A stretch of 64,000 nt of DNA from Cephalopachus bancanus (lineage: Eukaryota; Chordata; Mammalia; Primates; Tarsiidae). The DNA lies in contig JAPVLO010000056.1 of assembly GCA_027257055.1 (NCBI GenBank), positions 6,994,501-7,058,500 on the forward strand, read 5' to 3'. The notes under the pieces are model-generated. The model worked only from the letters and a program-made list of their open reading frames with translations. It did not search any database and had not been told where the DNA came from. Shown here piece by piece: positions 1 through 12,597 of the stretch (position 1 is its first letter; each line of letters begins with the position of its first letter). Both the position numbers and the translations under genes were made by a program.

Positions 1-1294
1 ATATGGCCCAAAAACAAAAATATGCAGCATCGCTCTTGGATTAATGTCCTGAAACTTGCACTGCTTGCATAACAGCAATTATAAGAAAATATCAGAGGAG
101 AAAAACAGGCTTTTCCAAACGTTATCTTGTCCATCTGATGTTCTTAGCAGTTCATGGAAGTTTCTAGAAATCAGTTGGTTCATACACGTGTGGCTGTCAC
201 ACTCATCCCGACAGGATTGTGAGGCTCTTCAACAACAAACCGATCAGGAGAAAATTCAGTGAAAATTGATGAATTTTAAAATTATTATTATTATTATTAG
301 AACTGTTTATCTGCCATCTCTGCAAATGAGTGATTTAATCCAAGAGACTTCATTCAAAAAAAAAAAAAGAAATTCCCTGTGTGGTTCCCCTAACCAACTT
401 CCCATTCTGGAAACCCTTGGTCAAGTAGCTGGGTTAATTGTCATGAAGATTAGTGTGATGTTGAAATAAGTACTAATGGTCAAATTATAGGAGTGAAAAA
501 GTTTAAGAATAGGTTTTGGTTTGGGCCTGAAAGGGTTAATTAAGGTTTTTTCACGGGTTATTAAAGACCCCCAACCTCTGCCTTCAGGAGTCATATTGAC
601 ACCCACCACAGGGCAGCTCGGCTCCTCTATTGACATGTTGCTGGTCAGAGCACAATAGCCTTCTGTGTCTGCAAATCATTGCTAAAATCATCTCAAGGAA
701 AAAAAAAAAGTTTGAAAGCTTTAACGTTAGACAAAAGCCCAAGAGTTGCAGCGCGCAGCTCAAAAACCCGGAGTCAGCAACTTCTATTGATTAAAAACTA
801 ACCTTTAAAGTAACTCTGAGAGTGTGTGGTTAGCATTTAAATTTAAACATGTCATGAGTTGATTTGTGTGACTGAATACCAACTCAGAAGGAGTAACATT
901 CACATCGCATTTTTTTTCTAATTCCCTTAAGCAGCTAAAGTATTTCATGAAATGTCAATAGGGCAAAAAGAAAAAGGGGTGGGGGGGGCCCAACGCCCGG
1001 CCTTGTAGTTTTCTTTCCCATGCAAATATCCACCCCCCAAAAGAAAAGTGTGGAGAGCGAAACACCATAATTAGTCCTTTGTCTAACTTTCCCAAGTGCC
1101 AGAGAAAGACAGATTAATTAAATATACAACAGTGTTGGTTTTTGGAGTGGGGGTCTTGCTTGCTGTATAGGTCATAAATTAGGCAGAATAAATACTTCAA
1201 TGTGTTTGCAGCAGGCCTGCTACGTCAGAACCACTGGAAGGTTGGTGGGAGGAGAGCAGAGGGTTTCTTGCTAATGATAGTCACGTCTGGGTCT

Positions 1295-1319
1295 GTCTGG
1301 TTGCTCTTAGCAACCAGAC
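1295..1319. promoter_or_regulatory. Perfect palindrome matching an RFX X-box
   Basis: Two perfect 11-bp arms (GTCTGGTTGCT and AGCAACCAGAC) flank a 3-bp spacer CTT. The core GTTGCT-CTT-AGCAAC fits the RFX X-box pattern GTNRC(C/T) N0-3 RGYAAC in both halves. RFX factors bind such sites as dimers. The site lies in a repeat-free part of the NFIA last intron, so an intronic enhancer is plausible, but function is inference. Confidence 0.5.
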
Positions 1320-3232
1320 ATGATGTAACACCAGGATGAACTTGAACTTGGGGGACTTGAAAAGAGAACAATAGACCAGAGCAATCAATAAAGCCTATTT
1401 CAGTGAAGGATTACAGAGCTGCTCTGGGGTAACCTTGTCGGCAAGGCACATACTGAATAGTAAGATGTGTGAAGAAACTTTTTTTTTTTTTTTTGCTTTG
1501 CTTTTTAAGAGAAGTGCAGAGGCACTGCAGATTTTTGCAGTGCCCTGAGGTCTCGTCCAGAAACCGTGGTGTGGAAAACTGCTCCCCCTGCTGACTCACC
1601 GGGTCCCAGGCCTTTGCTTCAAGAACTACTGTAGTGCCACATTTAAGAAGCCTGGAAATTTCAAAACCGACTTAGAAAGTGTGAAAACAGAGATCGGAAG
1701 CGTTATTCCCGCACCCAGAGTTGGAGGCTGTTTTGTGAAAGAGGAAGCAGCTCTAACGTGGCCGGAGTCAGCTATCGGGAGAGGCCGACCAAAAACACCC
1801 ACTGGAGCTCGTCCTCTCTCTCTCTCTTCACTCCCTCTCTCCCGTCTTTTGTCCTGTCAGATTTAGGCCGTGTGTATGTGCCAGGATGATTTCCTTTCGG
1901 GACACAAGAGGCTTTATTGTGTCCCTCAAAGCATGTGGTCAAAGAATCACGTCTGAAAGTATACAGGACGAGTAGTTTTTCAGTGTGGGCTAAGGCTTTT
2001 TAAACTCCTCTGGAAATCAAAGGCAGCTTGTGTGACCAGGAAATCTTACACCAACCTCCGAGGAACTATCGTGTAGCCATTTATCTCTGGGGAGCAAACG
2101 AGTCCTTACTTTTCCTAATTGAATCTCTTCCACAGGGATGAGTCTTCACCTGACGGAATCAGCCCAAATGTAACCCTTTCTGATCCTGCCACCTTAGAGA
2201 GCGCAGAAGCGTTCGCTTGTGCTAGGTGTTGATGATTTTTACTGTAAATAGTCATAGATGTAGTGGATTTGTCAAGATCTCTCTAAAGAAAAGTTGGCAA
2301 AAGCCGTACCCTTTTTCATTTCACTGGAGAACCTGACTCTGATATCAGTCCATAACTGGTCACTTGGTATAGCTAACAGAAAAAGAAATGCTGGCAGGCA
2401 GAGTGATCTATCACCAGACACTTGCTCAAAGCTAATCACCTGAGGATTTATGAAAGGAAAAGGTAGTCAGTAACTGGGCCCAGCAGGCACATAGAAGGCT
2501 CTCACTGAATTTTGAATAAACAAAAGCATGAAGGAGAGTATGCAATGGCCTCATTTTTCCCTGGGCATTAATAGGGTAAAATCCTGACACGACATCTTAG
2601 TATGTGTCATTTTTGAATATATTATTTTAGAACTACTGAGCCAAAAGGAGCATTTTGCATCATAAAATCTTACACATATAAGGAAATGGCATACAGAAGA
2701 AATGCTGTGGTGTGCCCCAAATCATGAAGAGGTCTGGGACAGCCCTCTCTCCACTTCATCTCGACTTACTCTTGTGTCACTACTGGCCACCAGTGCCTGT
2801 TAGACGAATGTCACAATTATGTCTTCAGGGCCTGCATCTCATTGAAGAGATGTTGAAAACCATCGGAGTAGCCATTCCTTGCCACATGCAACCTCTCCCT
2901 TCTCCCGTTTTCCATTCATTCAACTCTTCTTCACGGAGAGCATTCTGTGTCCCAGGCACTGGGCTGAGCATTGAGGATTGAATGAGAAACACGATGGTCA
3001 AGTTTCTTACCCTCCTGTAACTGCCCCCACCAGATAACAAATCCCTACTTGGAATGTTGGCACACCCCAAAAAGACAATGAATTTTAATTTCAGAGGAGT
3101 AAGATCTGCTTCGGTGTTGCAAGATTTCCTGTTGTCTGTCACGCCTTTGCTTTTTCCAGCGAATCCCGGACGAAGGTCCTGATTTCAGGGTTGGAGAGCA
3201 ACTTCTGAAACATGCTGTTTTGCAAATTGTTC

Positions 3233-3337
<105 letters not shown>

Positions 3338-4084
3338 TAACATGGACGCAACCTCAACCCCGCGCGGTTACAACTTCACTGTCAGTGGAAGGGGAGAAAA
3401 ACCGATTCAAATCAACTCGTACATGGAAACAGCAAGCATTATGGTCAAACAGCAAAGGCCATAACCTTTTGGGATTTGTTTTTTTTTTTAATACTTTAGG
3501 GACTGTTGTAATTTCTCATATGGTGCTGGAAATGGTTGGGCTTTGTAAAATTTGGAGTGTTTCCGTGGTAGCGTGAGCATTAGGCGAAGTGGCTAGCAGA
3601 GGACTACCCTTGCTCACTGACTTCCTGTTGTAACACACTTTCCTTACGGAGCCTGGCTGTTTCACAGTATTTCATGAATTTACCCACATAGGTGTGGTCC
3701 TCCTTGAGCATCAAGGAGGCGCATGGAGAACTAAATCTTTTGTAGTAGCTGAGATCTGCAATATCTAACTTACGGGACAGTCAAAGGGCAATGTTTTTCT
3801 GTAACATATTGGAAAAAGAAAATGCAGTTATGTTCCTTTTTCTTTTAGTTTGGTTTGGTTCAGCAGTCAGCAGTTAAGTACATAACATGGCCCGCAAGGA
3901 CAATGAATCCACTCACATTGCAGAACAATTCCGAAAACGGCAAACTACTGCTACTATTCAGTTTTTTAAAAGTTTTGAAATGCTGCACTTACATTTAAAA
4001 AAAAAAAACAACATTTTTTTCAACAATTTCAACAATGACACAAAAATTCACATGGAAATGGGGAAGATGGTCTGTTTTGACAGA

Positions 4085-4092
4085 AACTGACA
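4085..4092 (+). promoter_or_regulatory. NFIA: miR-223 8-mer seed match
   Basis: AACTGACA is the full 8-mer complement of the miR-223 seed, about 800 nt into the 3' UTR. NFIA repression by miR-223 in granulocyte differentiation is established, so this is probably the orthologous site. Confidence 0.65.
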
Positions 4093-4612
4093 GGAATCAA
4101 TCAAAACAATCGAATTTTGAATTGAGTAAAGTGCAATTTCATTGGATAGCTAAATATCTTTGTAAGATAGAGATTGTTGAAAATTCTATTTTTGTTTTTC
4201 AAGTCCTTTCACCCCAGGACTCTAAATTATTGGGGTAAAAAACAGCCTTGCAAGAAAAAGGGGAGCTATTTTTGCTTTTTATGTTTTTTATTGTTAGACT
4301 TGTATCCCTTTAAAAACTGAAGGAAAATTTAAAAAAAAAACAAAAAAACAAATCTAATGGTGCTTTTACCACAATATGTTAACTACATTAAATGCTAATT
4401 AATTATTTTCTGTTATCAAAGCACATGACTAAAATGAAATCATGGTATCTGTTAATTTTATAAGCTAGAAGTCACTATAATGGATTATGCCAATTCTGAA
4501 AATTTTTACATGTATCTGGCAACATAGGATTTATTAGTTATCAGACACCTCATTGTACCAGAGATTGTCCAGAAGTTTTAAAGACCTTTGCGTCCCTGAA
4601 CTGGGCTATGGG

Positions 4613-4658
4613 ATAATAATAATAATAATAATAATAAAAGATAATAATAATAATAATG
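4613..4658. repeat. (AAT)n microsatellite
   Basis: About 46 bases of ATA/AAT repeats within the NFIA 3' UTR, interrupted once by AAAAG. Confidence 0.9.
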
Positions 4659-5227
4659 AAACCAATACTGACACAAATGCTGGTGCCCGTTCAGATCAAG
4701 GGTACTTGTTAGGGAAAAAAAAAAAAGTTTGCACCCCCAAATGTCCTGTATCTTATGTAAAAAACAAACAAACAAAAAAAACAAAAACAAAAAAAACAAA
4801 AAACCACAGAAACAAAAACAAAAAAAAGTGCAAGTGATTTTTCTACCAGACAGCGAAGCACCCCTTTGCTTCCCATGCAACTTCAAGAAGGTTTCCTATC
4901 CTATACATATATATACGTTCTGGTTGGCAAGCCCTGCTGATCAGAGAAAGTCTCTGCATGTTCTAGTGTTAGTAACTAATTTTTATATAGTTAATGTAGG
5001 ATAAAGTAGAGTGCATTAAGACACAATATTGTAATCCCTACTCTAGGCACTTGCCTTTAAACTATGTTTTTCAGCCCTTCAGAAGGGTCCTACTACTGTC
5101 CTATACAATCAAGTAACTGAAATTCTTGGGAAGACACTTTGCTCCTCATCTTTTCCCCCCCGAAACAACGTTGTTTTGTTTTGTTTTTTTTCCTTAATTT
5201 GCACGAAAACAAAAATTCCATATCAAT

Positions 5228-5234
5228 GTGCCTT
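5228..5234 (+). promoter_or_regulatory. NFIA: miR-124 7-mer seed match
   Basis: GTGCCTT complements miR-124 seed positions 2-8. It is a single 7-mer, so chance is possible. Confidence 0.3.
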
Positions 5235-5980
5235 GCCCTGGATAGCGATTATTTGTGGAATTGTTGCACATACTCCTCTATTGAAAGGGGTTTTTCCCTA
5301 GTCAAGCATTTGGAGACACTTTTTGTAAATGTGACTTTTATGTCAGCCATCGTCAGTTTCAACATCTAGAACTAAATAGGAAGCTAGTTGTCCCGCAGAT
5401 AGGAGTAGTCTTTATTGTCCTGTATGGTCGGTGGCAGTGCTATTCTGAGATCTGTAGATGCTTAGAATATCAGTATTTTGGATGTTGCTGCATTTTACAA
5501 TTTATTTGGAGTCTTCCTTTATTTTCCCCCAGATATATGAAAATATGCAATACCTGCTTATATCATGTAGAAAAGCTTAGCAATTATTAATTTTTCTTTT
5601 CTTTTTTTTTTTTTTATTTGACCAAAGTCAGTGCTGCACTTGACGCAGTGTGTTTTAGGTGTTTGTCTTTGTACTTTTTTGTGATTTTTGAATGCACGTG
5701 CGCAGGAAGGGCTCCTCTTAGAGAAGCAGTCAAACTGTGAAGCACTAAGCTGACCCTGCTTCAAGCAATTTTGTTTTTACAACTGTTCCTTTCACAAGCA
5801 AGCCTTAAAAAAAAAAAAGACAACTTCCTTTTTCTTCAGCTCCCACACCCCATTTTTCTTAGCAGCCTGCAGTCAATCCACATTCAATGAGAAGTATATA
5901 ATGCCCATTTTTATATGCACGTTTTTAAACTTCCAAGTTCTGAAAATTGTTTACTGGTTATCTCTATTTAAGGAAAAAAA

Positions 5981-5991
5981 AATAAAATAAA
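5981..5991 (+). promoter_or_regulatory. NFIA: Overlapping proximal poly(A) signals
   Basis: Two overlapping AATAAA hexamers (5981-5986 and 5986-5991) could end a short 3' UTR of about 2.7 kb. That form would keep the miR-223 site but lose the miR-29 and miR-153 sites. Confidence 0.4.
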
Positions 5992-6153
5992 ACATTTTGG
6001 ATTTTCATATGTGTCTGATAAGTGGTTGAATAGTCGTTTGGCGCTGTTGTACGGTGTGTCAGTGTATGGTGTCACTTCCTATAGCCAGCCAGCATACTTT
6101 GCCTTCCCTTATAGCACTTAGCTGGGCATTACTTTATTATGACATATGTGCAC

Positions 6154-6197
6154 TAAAGAAAAAAAAAAAAAGAAAAAAGAAAAAAAAAAGAAAAAAT
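6154..6197. repeat. A-rich low-complexity tract in the 3' UTR
   Basis: Forty-odd bases of A interrupted only by G. It is an internal-priming hazard for oligo-dT methods and should not be read as a poly(A) tail. Confidence 0.85.
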
Positions 6198-6301
6198 AGC
6201 AGCTTTCAGTGCTTCACAGTGAAGGGAAAAAAGCCTAGACAAACATTTTGTCAGAACCTTGCAATAAGCCAAGGTATTACCAGTAAATTGGTTGTATATA
6301 C

Positions 6302-6307
6302 AATAAA
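6302..6307 (+). promoter_or_regulatory. NFIA: Poly(A) signal AATAAA
   Basis: Canonical hexamer within the 3' UTR, followed about 100 bases on by another at 6405-6410. Either could be a minor proximal end. Confidence 0.35.
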
Positions 6308-7868
6308 ATTGCACCCTTTTTTAAACAAAACAAACTAAGCAATAGTTTGGGCAGTTTTAGTTGTTTTTAGTGAGCATGTTGTAGTCATGACTGCAAAGAG
6401 AGAGAATAAACTGCCCACTCAGAAGATATGTAATTTGTATTGTTGTATAGTTTTATTGATTACACTGATTTATTCTACCCTATTTTATAATGCAGGACTT
6501 TTGTAATGTTGTTTAAATGAGGAAAAATTTCTGTCAAATTAGCCTAGTGAAATTTCTGATTGTTCATTATAAAGGCAGCATTCATAGAATTGCTTTTCTT
6601 TCTCCCCCCCCCCCTTGGGAACTGGATTTAAGTTTAAAACTTTCCTGTTTCCTTTTTTTTTTTTTTGTAAGTATTTAAATACAGTTTTGTTTTGTTTTTT
6701 CTCTCAATGGTATAGCATATTCCTATGCTTGAGAAGTATAGGTCTACTGAAAAACCATTGTAAATGGACGTTACAGGTATGCTGTATTTTTGAAGGTATT
6801 TTGTTGTATTAAGTTTGATGAAGCTAAAATTAGGGAACTCTGAACAGATTTGCAGGAAAAAAAATGTTTTAAAGGCTTTAAAACATTAGGGAGGCAGTCT
6901 AGGGTGATAACGAACAGGGGTTAAGTATTAAATACAGTAAGTTACATTTTTGTTCATGTTTCATTATCCAGAAAGCAGCAGGAAACTGTAGTTCAGTTGT
7001 GATCAAGCAGGAAAAAAGAAACACCAACAATATGAGTGTTTTGCTTTTTCGATTAAAAGCCTAGCGAAGATGTTTGAGGAAGACTTTGCTACATGGGGTG
7101 TGTAGACAGACAGACTGAGAGCTATCAGTCAGCATTTGAAGGCCCAGCCCTTAGCTCTGAGACACATTCGAATTTTTTCTCTCCCATCAAATGGCATTAA
7201 CAAGATTGGCAAAGATAAGTCCCTCCAGTAAGTCTCCGTGTTTTTTCTTTGGGAACTGAAGTCAGAGGCACGAACATTAAATCTTACTATTTTTTTCTCT
7301 ATACTTTTTCTTCCGGCCCTTCTCCCGGCTACCAAAACGCCCCTTTCCTGATCATTCCCCGGTTCAGGCCCTCTCCCTGGTGCCACTCTCCATCCTCGAA
7401 AGCCCTTTGCTTTCCTCTGAGGTTGAACTGATGCTTCTGTTTCATCACACCCTGGCATGACAGTCACGTATTGTCAGCTCACTCCCCGGTCCCATCCCAG
7501 GGGTCAGGTGTGGCTCTAGGCAGGCCAACAAGGTTGCACTTCCCAAAGCTCGTGCTCTTCATTTTCTGACAGGAACCCCGACTTCCCAGAACCAGGGTGT
7601 TCAGTCAGCCCCACAGGAATATGCAAAACCCATCTCAAAAAGTTTGTCTTTCACTCATTCGAGCCCCTAGCCCCATATGCTTTAAATTCTGTAGTTACAG
7701 TGTCATAAAGTTTTTACGAAACCTGGATTAAGAAAAACATTTTTACCCCTGTGGTTTTTTTGGGAGGAAGGGTTTCTAAGAATGTCATTTAATGTACTTT
7801 GCATCATGTCTCTGGAAATATCTTTGTCCATAGTGGTGGTGGTTTTCTCTCTTCTTCTGTGTTTTGTT

Positions 7869-7875
7869 TGCTGCT
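7869..7875 (+). promoter_or_regulatory. NFIA: miR-15/16/424 7-mer seed match
   Basis: TGCTGCT complements the miR-15/16/424 seed. Repression of NFIA by miR-424 in monocyte differentiation is known; whether this is the used site is inference. Confidence 0.4.
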
Positions 7876-8345
7876 TTTTTGTTCCTCTCCTTCGTTCTTT
7901 CTTTCTTCTTCTTTTTTCTTTTGATAGCAGGCCTCCGTAGAACAAATCTAAACCACAACCGGCATGGTAATGTAAGGAGAGCTTCAGTGACACTCGCAAC
8001 CACCCTCCGAGATCTGTCCCAAGACAGTCTCAGAAAGCTGCACTGCCCACCGGCTCGGCTTTCATTCCAAACAGGCCTCCAAGGCCAATTCTGTCTTGAA
8101 GTCAATGCATGTATTTACTGTTTGACAGTAAACCCGCTCTGCCTTCTCCACGTCCAAGGCTGTGCATCCGTCTAATTAGCGTCGTGTATGTTTTCCTTTT
8201 ATTTTTTCCAATCAAAAAGCAGTGGGATGAAAATCGCTTTGATATATAGCAGGTAACATTGAAGCTATTCCATAGCACTTAACTGTAGTGAATATTGTGT
8301 CACCAATTTTGAAATCAATTTAATGTTTAATGCAAATCCATTACA

Positions 8346-8353
8346 TGGTGCTA
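8346..8353 (+). promoter_or_regulatory. NFIA: miR-29 8-mer seed match
   Basis: TGGTGCTA is a full 8-mer match to the miR-29 seed in the distal half of the 3' UTR. Confidence 0.45.
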
Positions 8354-9295
8354 TTACAGGCTGACAAAATGATTTACACAAATGTGACAACTTGGGCTCA
8401 ATTCACTCTGCTTTCCAACAGTGTAAATGCATAGCAGTGTTTATCTGCATGAGAACTATGCACTAATCTATCTGAAGAAAAAACTGTATCAACTTCGGTA
8501 TCTACTTTCCGTTTACTTCGATCCTTGCCTTTTTGGTCATTGTTATAATGCCAGCTTTAGGACAGAAAGAATTATAAGAAAACCAGCATAATACCTGATA
8601 TATTAAAATGTAGTGCCTGTGAAATCTGTATTATATTGCTCCTCTGAAGTAAGATTTTTCTACACCGGTAGCCTTCGCTGTCTGTCAGTCAGGACCTTCT
8701 GGTATAGGTGATGTAAAATAACCGTACAATATTAATGCATGCTATTCCATAATGCTTAGTGAACTGTATGAATATTACTCAAAGTTATGTTAGTCTTTTT
8801 TTCTGACTTGGTTCTTGTCAGCTCGGTTTCAAGGTATTTCACTGAGAACGCAAATTCTGTCTTTTCTTGATTTCGGCGGTTTTCAGTATTTTGGAGGTAT
8901 ACATTTACTTAAACTCAGTATTACTTGTGTTTTGTTTTTGTTTTTGTTTTCTGCCTTCTTTTTCCTAGGGGACAAGCATGGGTGTTTGATTTCAGAAATC
9001 AGTACCTGGCGAGATTTTCGTTTCAAAACCACCGTTTGAATGGCAAGGACTCTGCTCTGAGGACACTTGAGAACATTTTCGAGCGAGGGGCCTTGCCCTG
9101 GCCCCTCGACTGAAGCTGTGCCGACCCTGAGACGTTTTCTTAACGGACAGCATTCAGCCAGGGACCCATGCTTGATCCGTCTTCACACCAGACCTCCTCA
9201 TATCAAAAGGAAAAAAAGAAAAAAAAAAAGAAAAAACACTTTAAGAAATCACGTGGCTATTTAGTTTCATGCACAGTTGCAATATTTTCTTCAAA

Positions 9296-9301
9296 AATAA
9301 A
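9296..9301 (+). promoter_or_regulatory. NFIA: Poly(A) signal AATAAA
   Basis: Canonical hexamer followed by a T-rich stretch. It could end a 3' UTR of about 6 kb. The more distal signal at 10619 looks at least as good. Confidence 0.4.
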
Positions 9302-10598
9302 ACTCTGTACAAACTTTGGGCCCGATTCATAAGAAAAAGAAGTTTGCTATTAACACGGGATTTTTTAATATACTTTTTTTGGTCTCAATTTGAAACTACT
9401 TGCTTCCCAAATTAAAGAAATGTCATCTCATTTTTCCCCCCCTAAGCCAGCACCTGTCCGCCTTTTACTCCCCGAAGGGTTACGTCCCCCAGATCGGGGG
9501 AGGAGGCATGGGGAGCGGATCCCGGAAATGTTCCGAAAGCTCCGGGGACCCCCACAGCCAGCCCTTGATGGGGGGGGCGTTGTGGCGGGAGGGCCTCATC
9601 TGTGTGCCTCACACGTGGACCCGTTACCCCACTGGATTCCAAAAACCACGTTTCCAGAATGTTGTCTGAACCACAAGAGTATACAGTGGAAGTGCTACCT
9701 CTAACCTCACCAGAGCACCTTCATGGTGGAAAACACCCGCCAGGTCGTACAATGTGAATTTTTGTATCTCTACAGTGGTTTCAAGGACCAATCGCGTCCT
9801 ATGTAGTGGGCCATTTTTCCTGCTATTTTGTCCTCAACTTCTGAAAATGACAAAAGCTTTTCTCCCCGCCTCTTTATTTGTGTTCTTTTTTTTTTGATTT
9901 TATGATTTTGGGGGGTAATAGTCTGTAAAATAGTCTCTTTTTGTGAGTGTGTGTGTCATAAGGCCGCCAGCTTCCCTGGGAAGGAGGTGTCTGCCAGCTC
10001 TGTCCCCTCTCCCGGTCCTCAGGCCACAGTCTCTGCCCTGAGAAGGCATCTGGCAGCCTCATCACTGAGATACTCACTAGACCTAGACTAGGTGCTGGCT
10101 CGGGTTCTAGGAGGTTCTTCGGGAAGACTCCAAGGCAAAGACACAACCCTGCCCTGCCCTTAGCCCTGACCTCTCACCAGAACAGAGTTCACTGGGGACT
10201 GTTCCCACCACACTGGGAAATCTGTCCACTCCAAATACCTTTGTTTTTTCACTTCAAATTGTGGGGGGAGGGGGTTGAACTTCCAGTGATGGTCAGAGAT
10301 CTGTTGCGAAACAACAAAACACCCCGTGTTAATAACTTGGTCTGAAATCTGTTTTTATGAGCCGGGCCCCCTGTGCCTCTCGTATCCTTGTATTGACTCT
10401 CATAGTTACCCTTTTAGTTTTACTGTGTTCTGTGAAAATGTGTAATTGGTTGAGAATCACTGTGGGCGTCCATTCTTATTCAACTAAATCTCCACAGGTT
10501 TTTGAGCTGGTGTGGATTAGTTTAACTCTTGTATTCAACCATTAGTCTACCACCCTCTCACATTACAATACAATTACTGGAAGCAAGTACCGCATTTC

Positions 10599-10606
10599 CT
10601 ATGCAA
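10599..10606 (+). promoter_or_regulatory. NFIA: miR-153 8-mer seed match
   Basis: CTATGCAA is the full 8-mer complement of the miR-153 seed. miR-153 is a reported regulator of NFIA and NFIB in neural precursors. The site lies only 13 bases before the distal AATAAA, so only the longest mRNA would carry it. Confidence 0.5.
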
Positions 10607-10618
10607 CAAAAAAGGAAA

Positions 10619-10624
10619 AATAAA
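10619..10624 (+). promoter_or_regulatory. NFIA: Distal poly(A) signal of NFIA
   Basis: AATAAA in an A-rich context, followed by GT-rich sequence at about 10678-10710 that could serve as the downstream element. Cleavage would fall near 10640. Confidence 0.55.
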
Positions 10625-10640
10625 AAATTGCTAATGCTAC

Positions 10641-11486
10641 GGCAGCTGTGTCATCATTTGCTTCACATCACACCTGGGTGATGGCGTGACAGTTACGGGT
10701 GTGGGCTGGAGGCGCCCCAGAAACTGGTCTCTTTGCACCGGGGAGAGTGTCGGCCACGCAGCATCGTCCACAGTGCTCTGATGGGCAATGCAGTGGTTTT
10801 CACTGGCTTGGACACATCAGGACTTGATGCTTACATGGTGCTTACTGTGTGCCTGCTGTTGTTCTAAGCGCATAGATCAGCTGTCAGCTAGGGCCCAATC
10901 GGGAATCAAATAAGGTCCAATAGGTTTTCCAACCGGGGCTCTGAAACAGCCCAGGCATGGGTCACAGTGGGTAAACAGCCACCACCCCTGAAAGCTGGGG
11001 AAAGGGAAGGGAGAGACTGGGATTCCAGGGCCTAGGCGCTCGAGGAGAGACACCACACAGCTGATATTTGGGTGATCATGCATGAGGATGGGGACAGCAC
11101 ATGGCTGGTACCCAGACCGAGGAAGGGACACTGGGTGTTCGTGCTAGAAGCCAAGGGGAGGAAGCCCAGGATACTGGGACTCCTAAGAAAGTGAGGTGTG
11201 GCTGGTGCCAGGGTGCTGGAGGGAGCGGGGATTGCTGGTCAGCTGTCTGCTACTGTGGCATTGTGAATAGGAACTGAAACCAGAAGGAAGTCCTTGTACG
11301 CCCTTGCTCCATCTCCTAGGCTCTGCCAGTGTCGCTCATGGGTTGGGGCTAACCGTAGCCATCTGGCAAGGGAGTCTGGAAAATGGAAGGAGAACCAGTC
11401 TCAGCCCCACAGAGCAGAGAGGAGAAAGGTGAGCTTGGAGAACAGGCAATACATAAATAAGCAATATGCATTGCTCAGTCCATGTG
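10641..11486. other. Intergenic, no recognised gene
   Basis: Mostly unique sequence downstream of NFIA. A short stretch at 10836-10872 resembles the end of a MIR or L2 element, but is too short to be sure. Confidence 0.5.
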
Positions 11487-11672
11487 GATCTCATGACCAC
11501 CCTATGAGATAGGCACTATTTGTATCCCCTGTTACAGATGAGGAAACTGAGGCAGGGGGAGATTAAATCATTTACCTGAGGCTCTATGGAGAATAATTGG
11601 CAAGAGTGGGATTTGAATCCAAGAAGTCTGGCCCCAAGTGCCAGCCTACAGTCCCTACACTATATTGACTTA
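11487..11672 (-). repeat. MIR element
   Basis: Contains the inverse MIR core (ACAGATGAGGAAACTGAGGC), then the inverse of the CCTGGGTTCGAATCC segment in degraded form. An ancient tRNA-derived SINE. Confidence 0.85.
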
Positions 11673-12043
11673 ATTATTCAATAAATATGTATCAAGTACC
11701 TACTATGCTCCAGAGACTATGCCAGGGGCTAGGAATAATAAGTAAAGACTGGCCATTCATGTGTGTGAAGAATACAGTCTAGTGGGCAAAATAAACGATT
11801 CAAATCAATACAGCAGCAAAGGTAAGCACTGAGTTGTGATGAGTGCTATGACGTATACACATTACTGTGAAAGCCCCACGACTAGGACAACTGGGTAAAA
11901 GGGGGAAGAAAGAACATTCTGGGTTGTAGAAACAGAATGCACAAGGGGCCTGAGTTGAAGGGAGCTCAGCACCCATGAGGGACTGGAAGAAGGCCTGTTC
12001 GGATGGAGAGGAAAAAGAAGATCAATGATAGAAAATGAAACTT

Positions 12044-12330
12044 GAGGCCGGGTGTGGTGGCTCATGTCTGTAATCCTAGCACTTTGGGAGGCTGAGGCGG
12101 GAGGATGGCTTGAGCACAGGAGTTTGAGCCCAGGCTGGGCAACATGGCAAGACCTCGTCTCTTTTTTTTTAAAAAAAATGGAAAACATCAGCTGGGCGTG
12201 GTGGTGCACTCCTGTAGTCCCAGTGACTTGGGAGACTGAGGTGGAAAGATAGCCCAAACCCAAGAGGTCAAGGCTGCAGTGGCCATGCTCATGCCACTGC
12301 ACTCCAGCCTGAGTGCCAGACCCTGACTCA
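12044..12330 (+). mobile_element. Alu, full dimer
   Basis: Both monomers and the A-rich linker are present. The host sequence GAAAATGAAACT recurs on both sides as a target-site duplication, with the right copy after the purine-rich tail. Confidence 0.9.
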
Positions 12331-12480
12331 AAACGAGAGAGAAAGAGGGAAAGGAAAGAAGAAGGAAGGGAGGAAGGGGAAAAGGAAGGAAGGAAGGAGG
12401 GAAAGAAAAAGGGAGAAAGAAAGAAAAGGGGAAGGGAAAGGAAGGGGGGGAGAGAGAGAGAGAAGGAAAGGAGGAGAAAA
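12331..12480. repeat. Purine-rich (GGAA)n-like tract
   Basis: About 150 bases of almost pure purine grown from the Alu tail. Its antisense creates a long but meaningless open frame. Confidence 0.9.
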
Positions 12481-12597
12481 TGAAACTCGCTATTTAGGTC
12501 AAGACACTGCAGGGCCTTGCAGGCATGTGAGGGACTTCTGTCCTGCCTCCTAAGAGCTTTAGAGACCATGTATCAGCCAGATTCGCCTAGGTGTGTG

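Larger units (their letters stand above)
11673..12597. repeat. Ancient LINE (L2-like) 3' region, split by an Alu
   Basis: Left part has the familiar pattern ATTCAATAAATATGTATC ... CCTACTATGCTCCAG ... ACAGTCTAGTGGGC. It resumes at about 12480 with GGGCCTTGCAGGC. The Alu at 12044 interrupts it. Assignment to L2 is from memory of the consensus. Confidence 0.55.

Noticed and set aside
6154..6197. A-rich run as a retroposed poly(A) tail
   Set aside because: No retroelement body or target duplication next to it; it is a low-complexity tract in the UTR.
9390..9704. 104-codon ORF in GC-rich sequence
   Set aside because: Inside the NFIA 3' UTR, overlapped by other frames, no domain and no own promoter visible.
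11862..12569. 235-codon minus-strand ORF, the longest in the window
   Set aside because: It runs through the antisense of an Alu and its purine-rich tail and gives Ser/Leu/Pro-rich low-complexity text.
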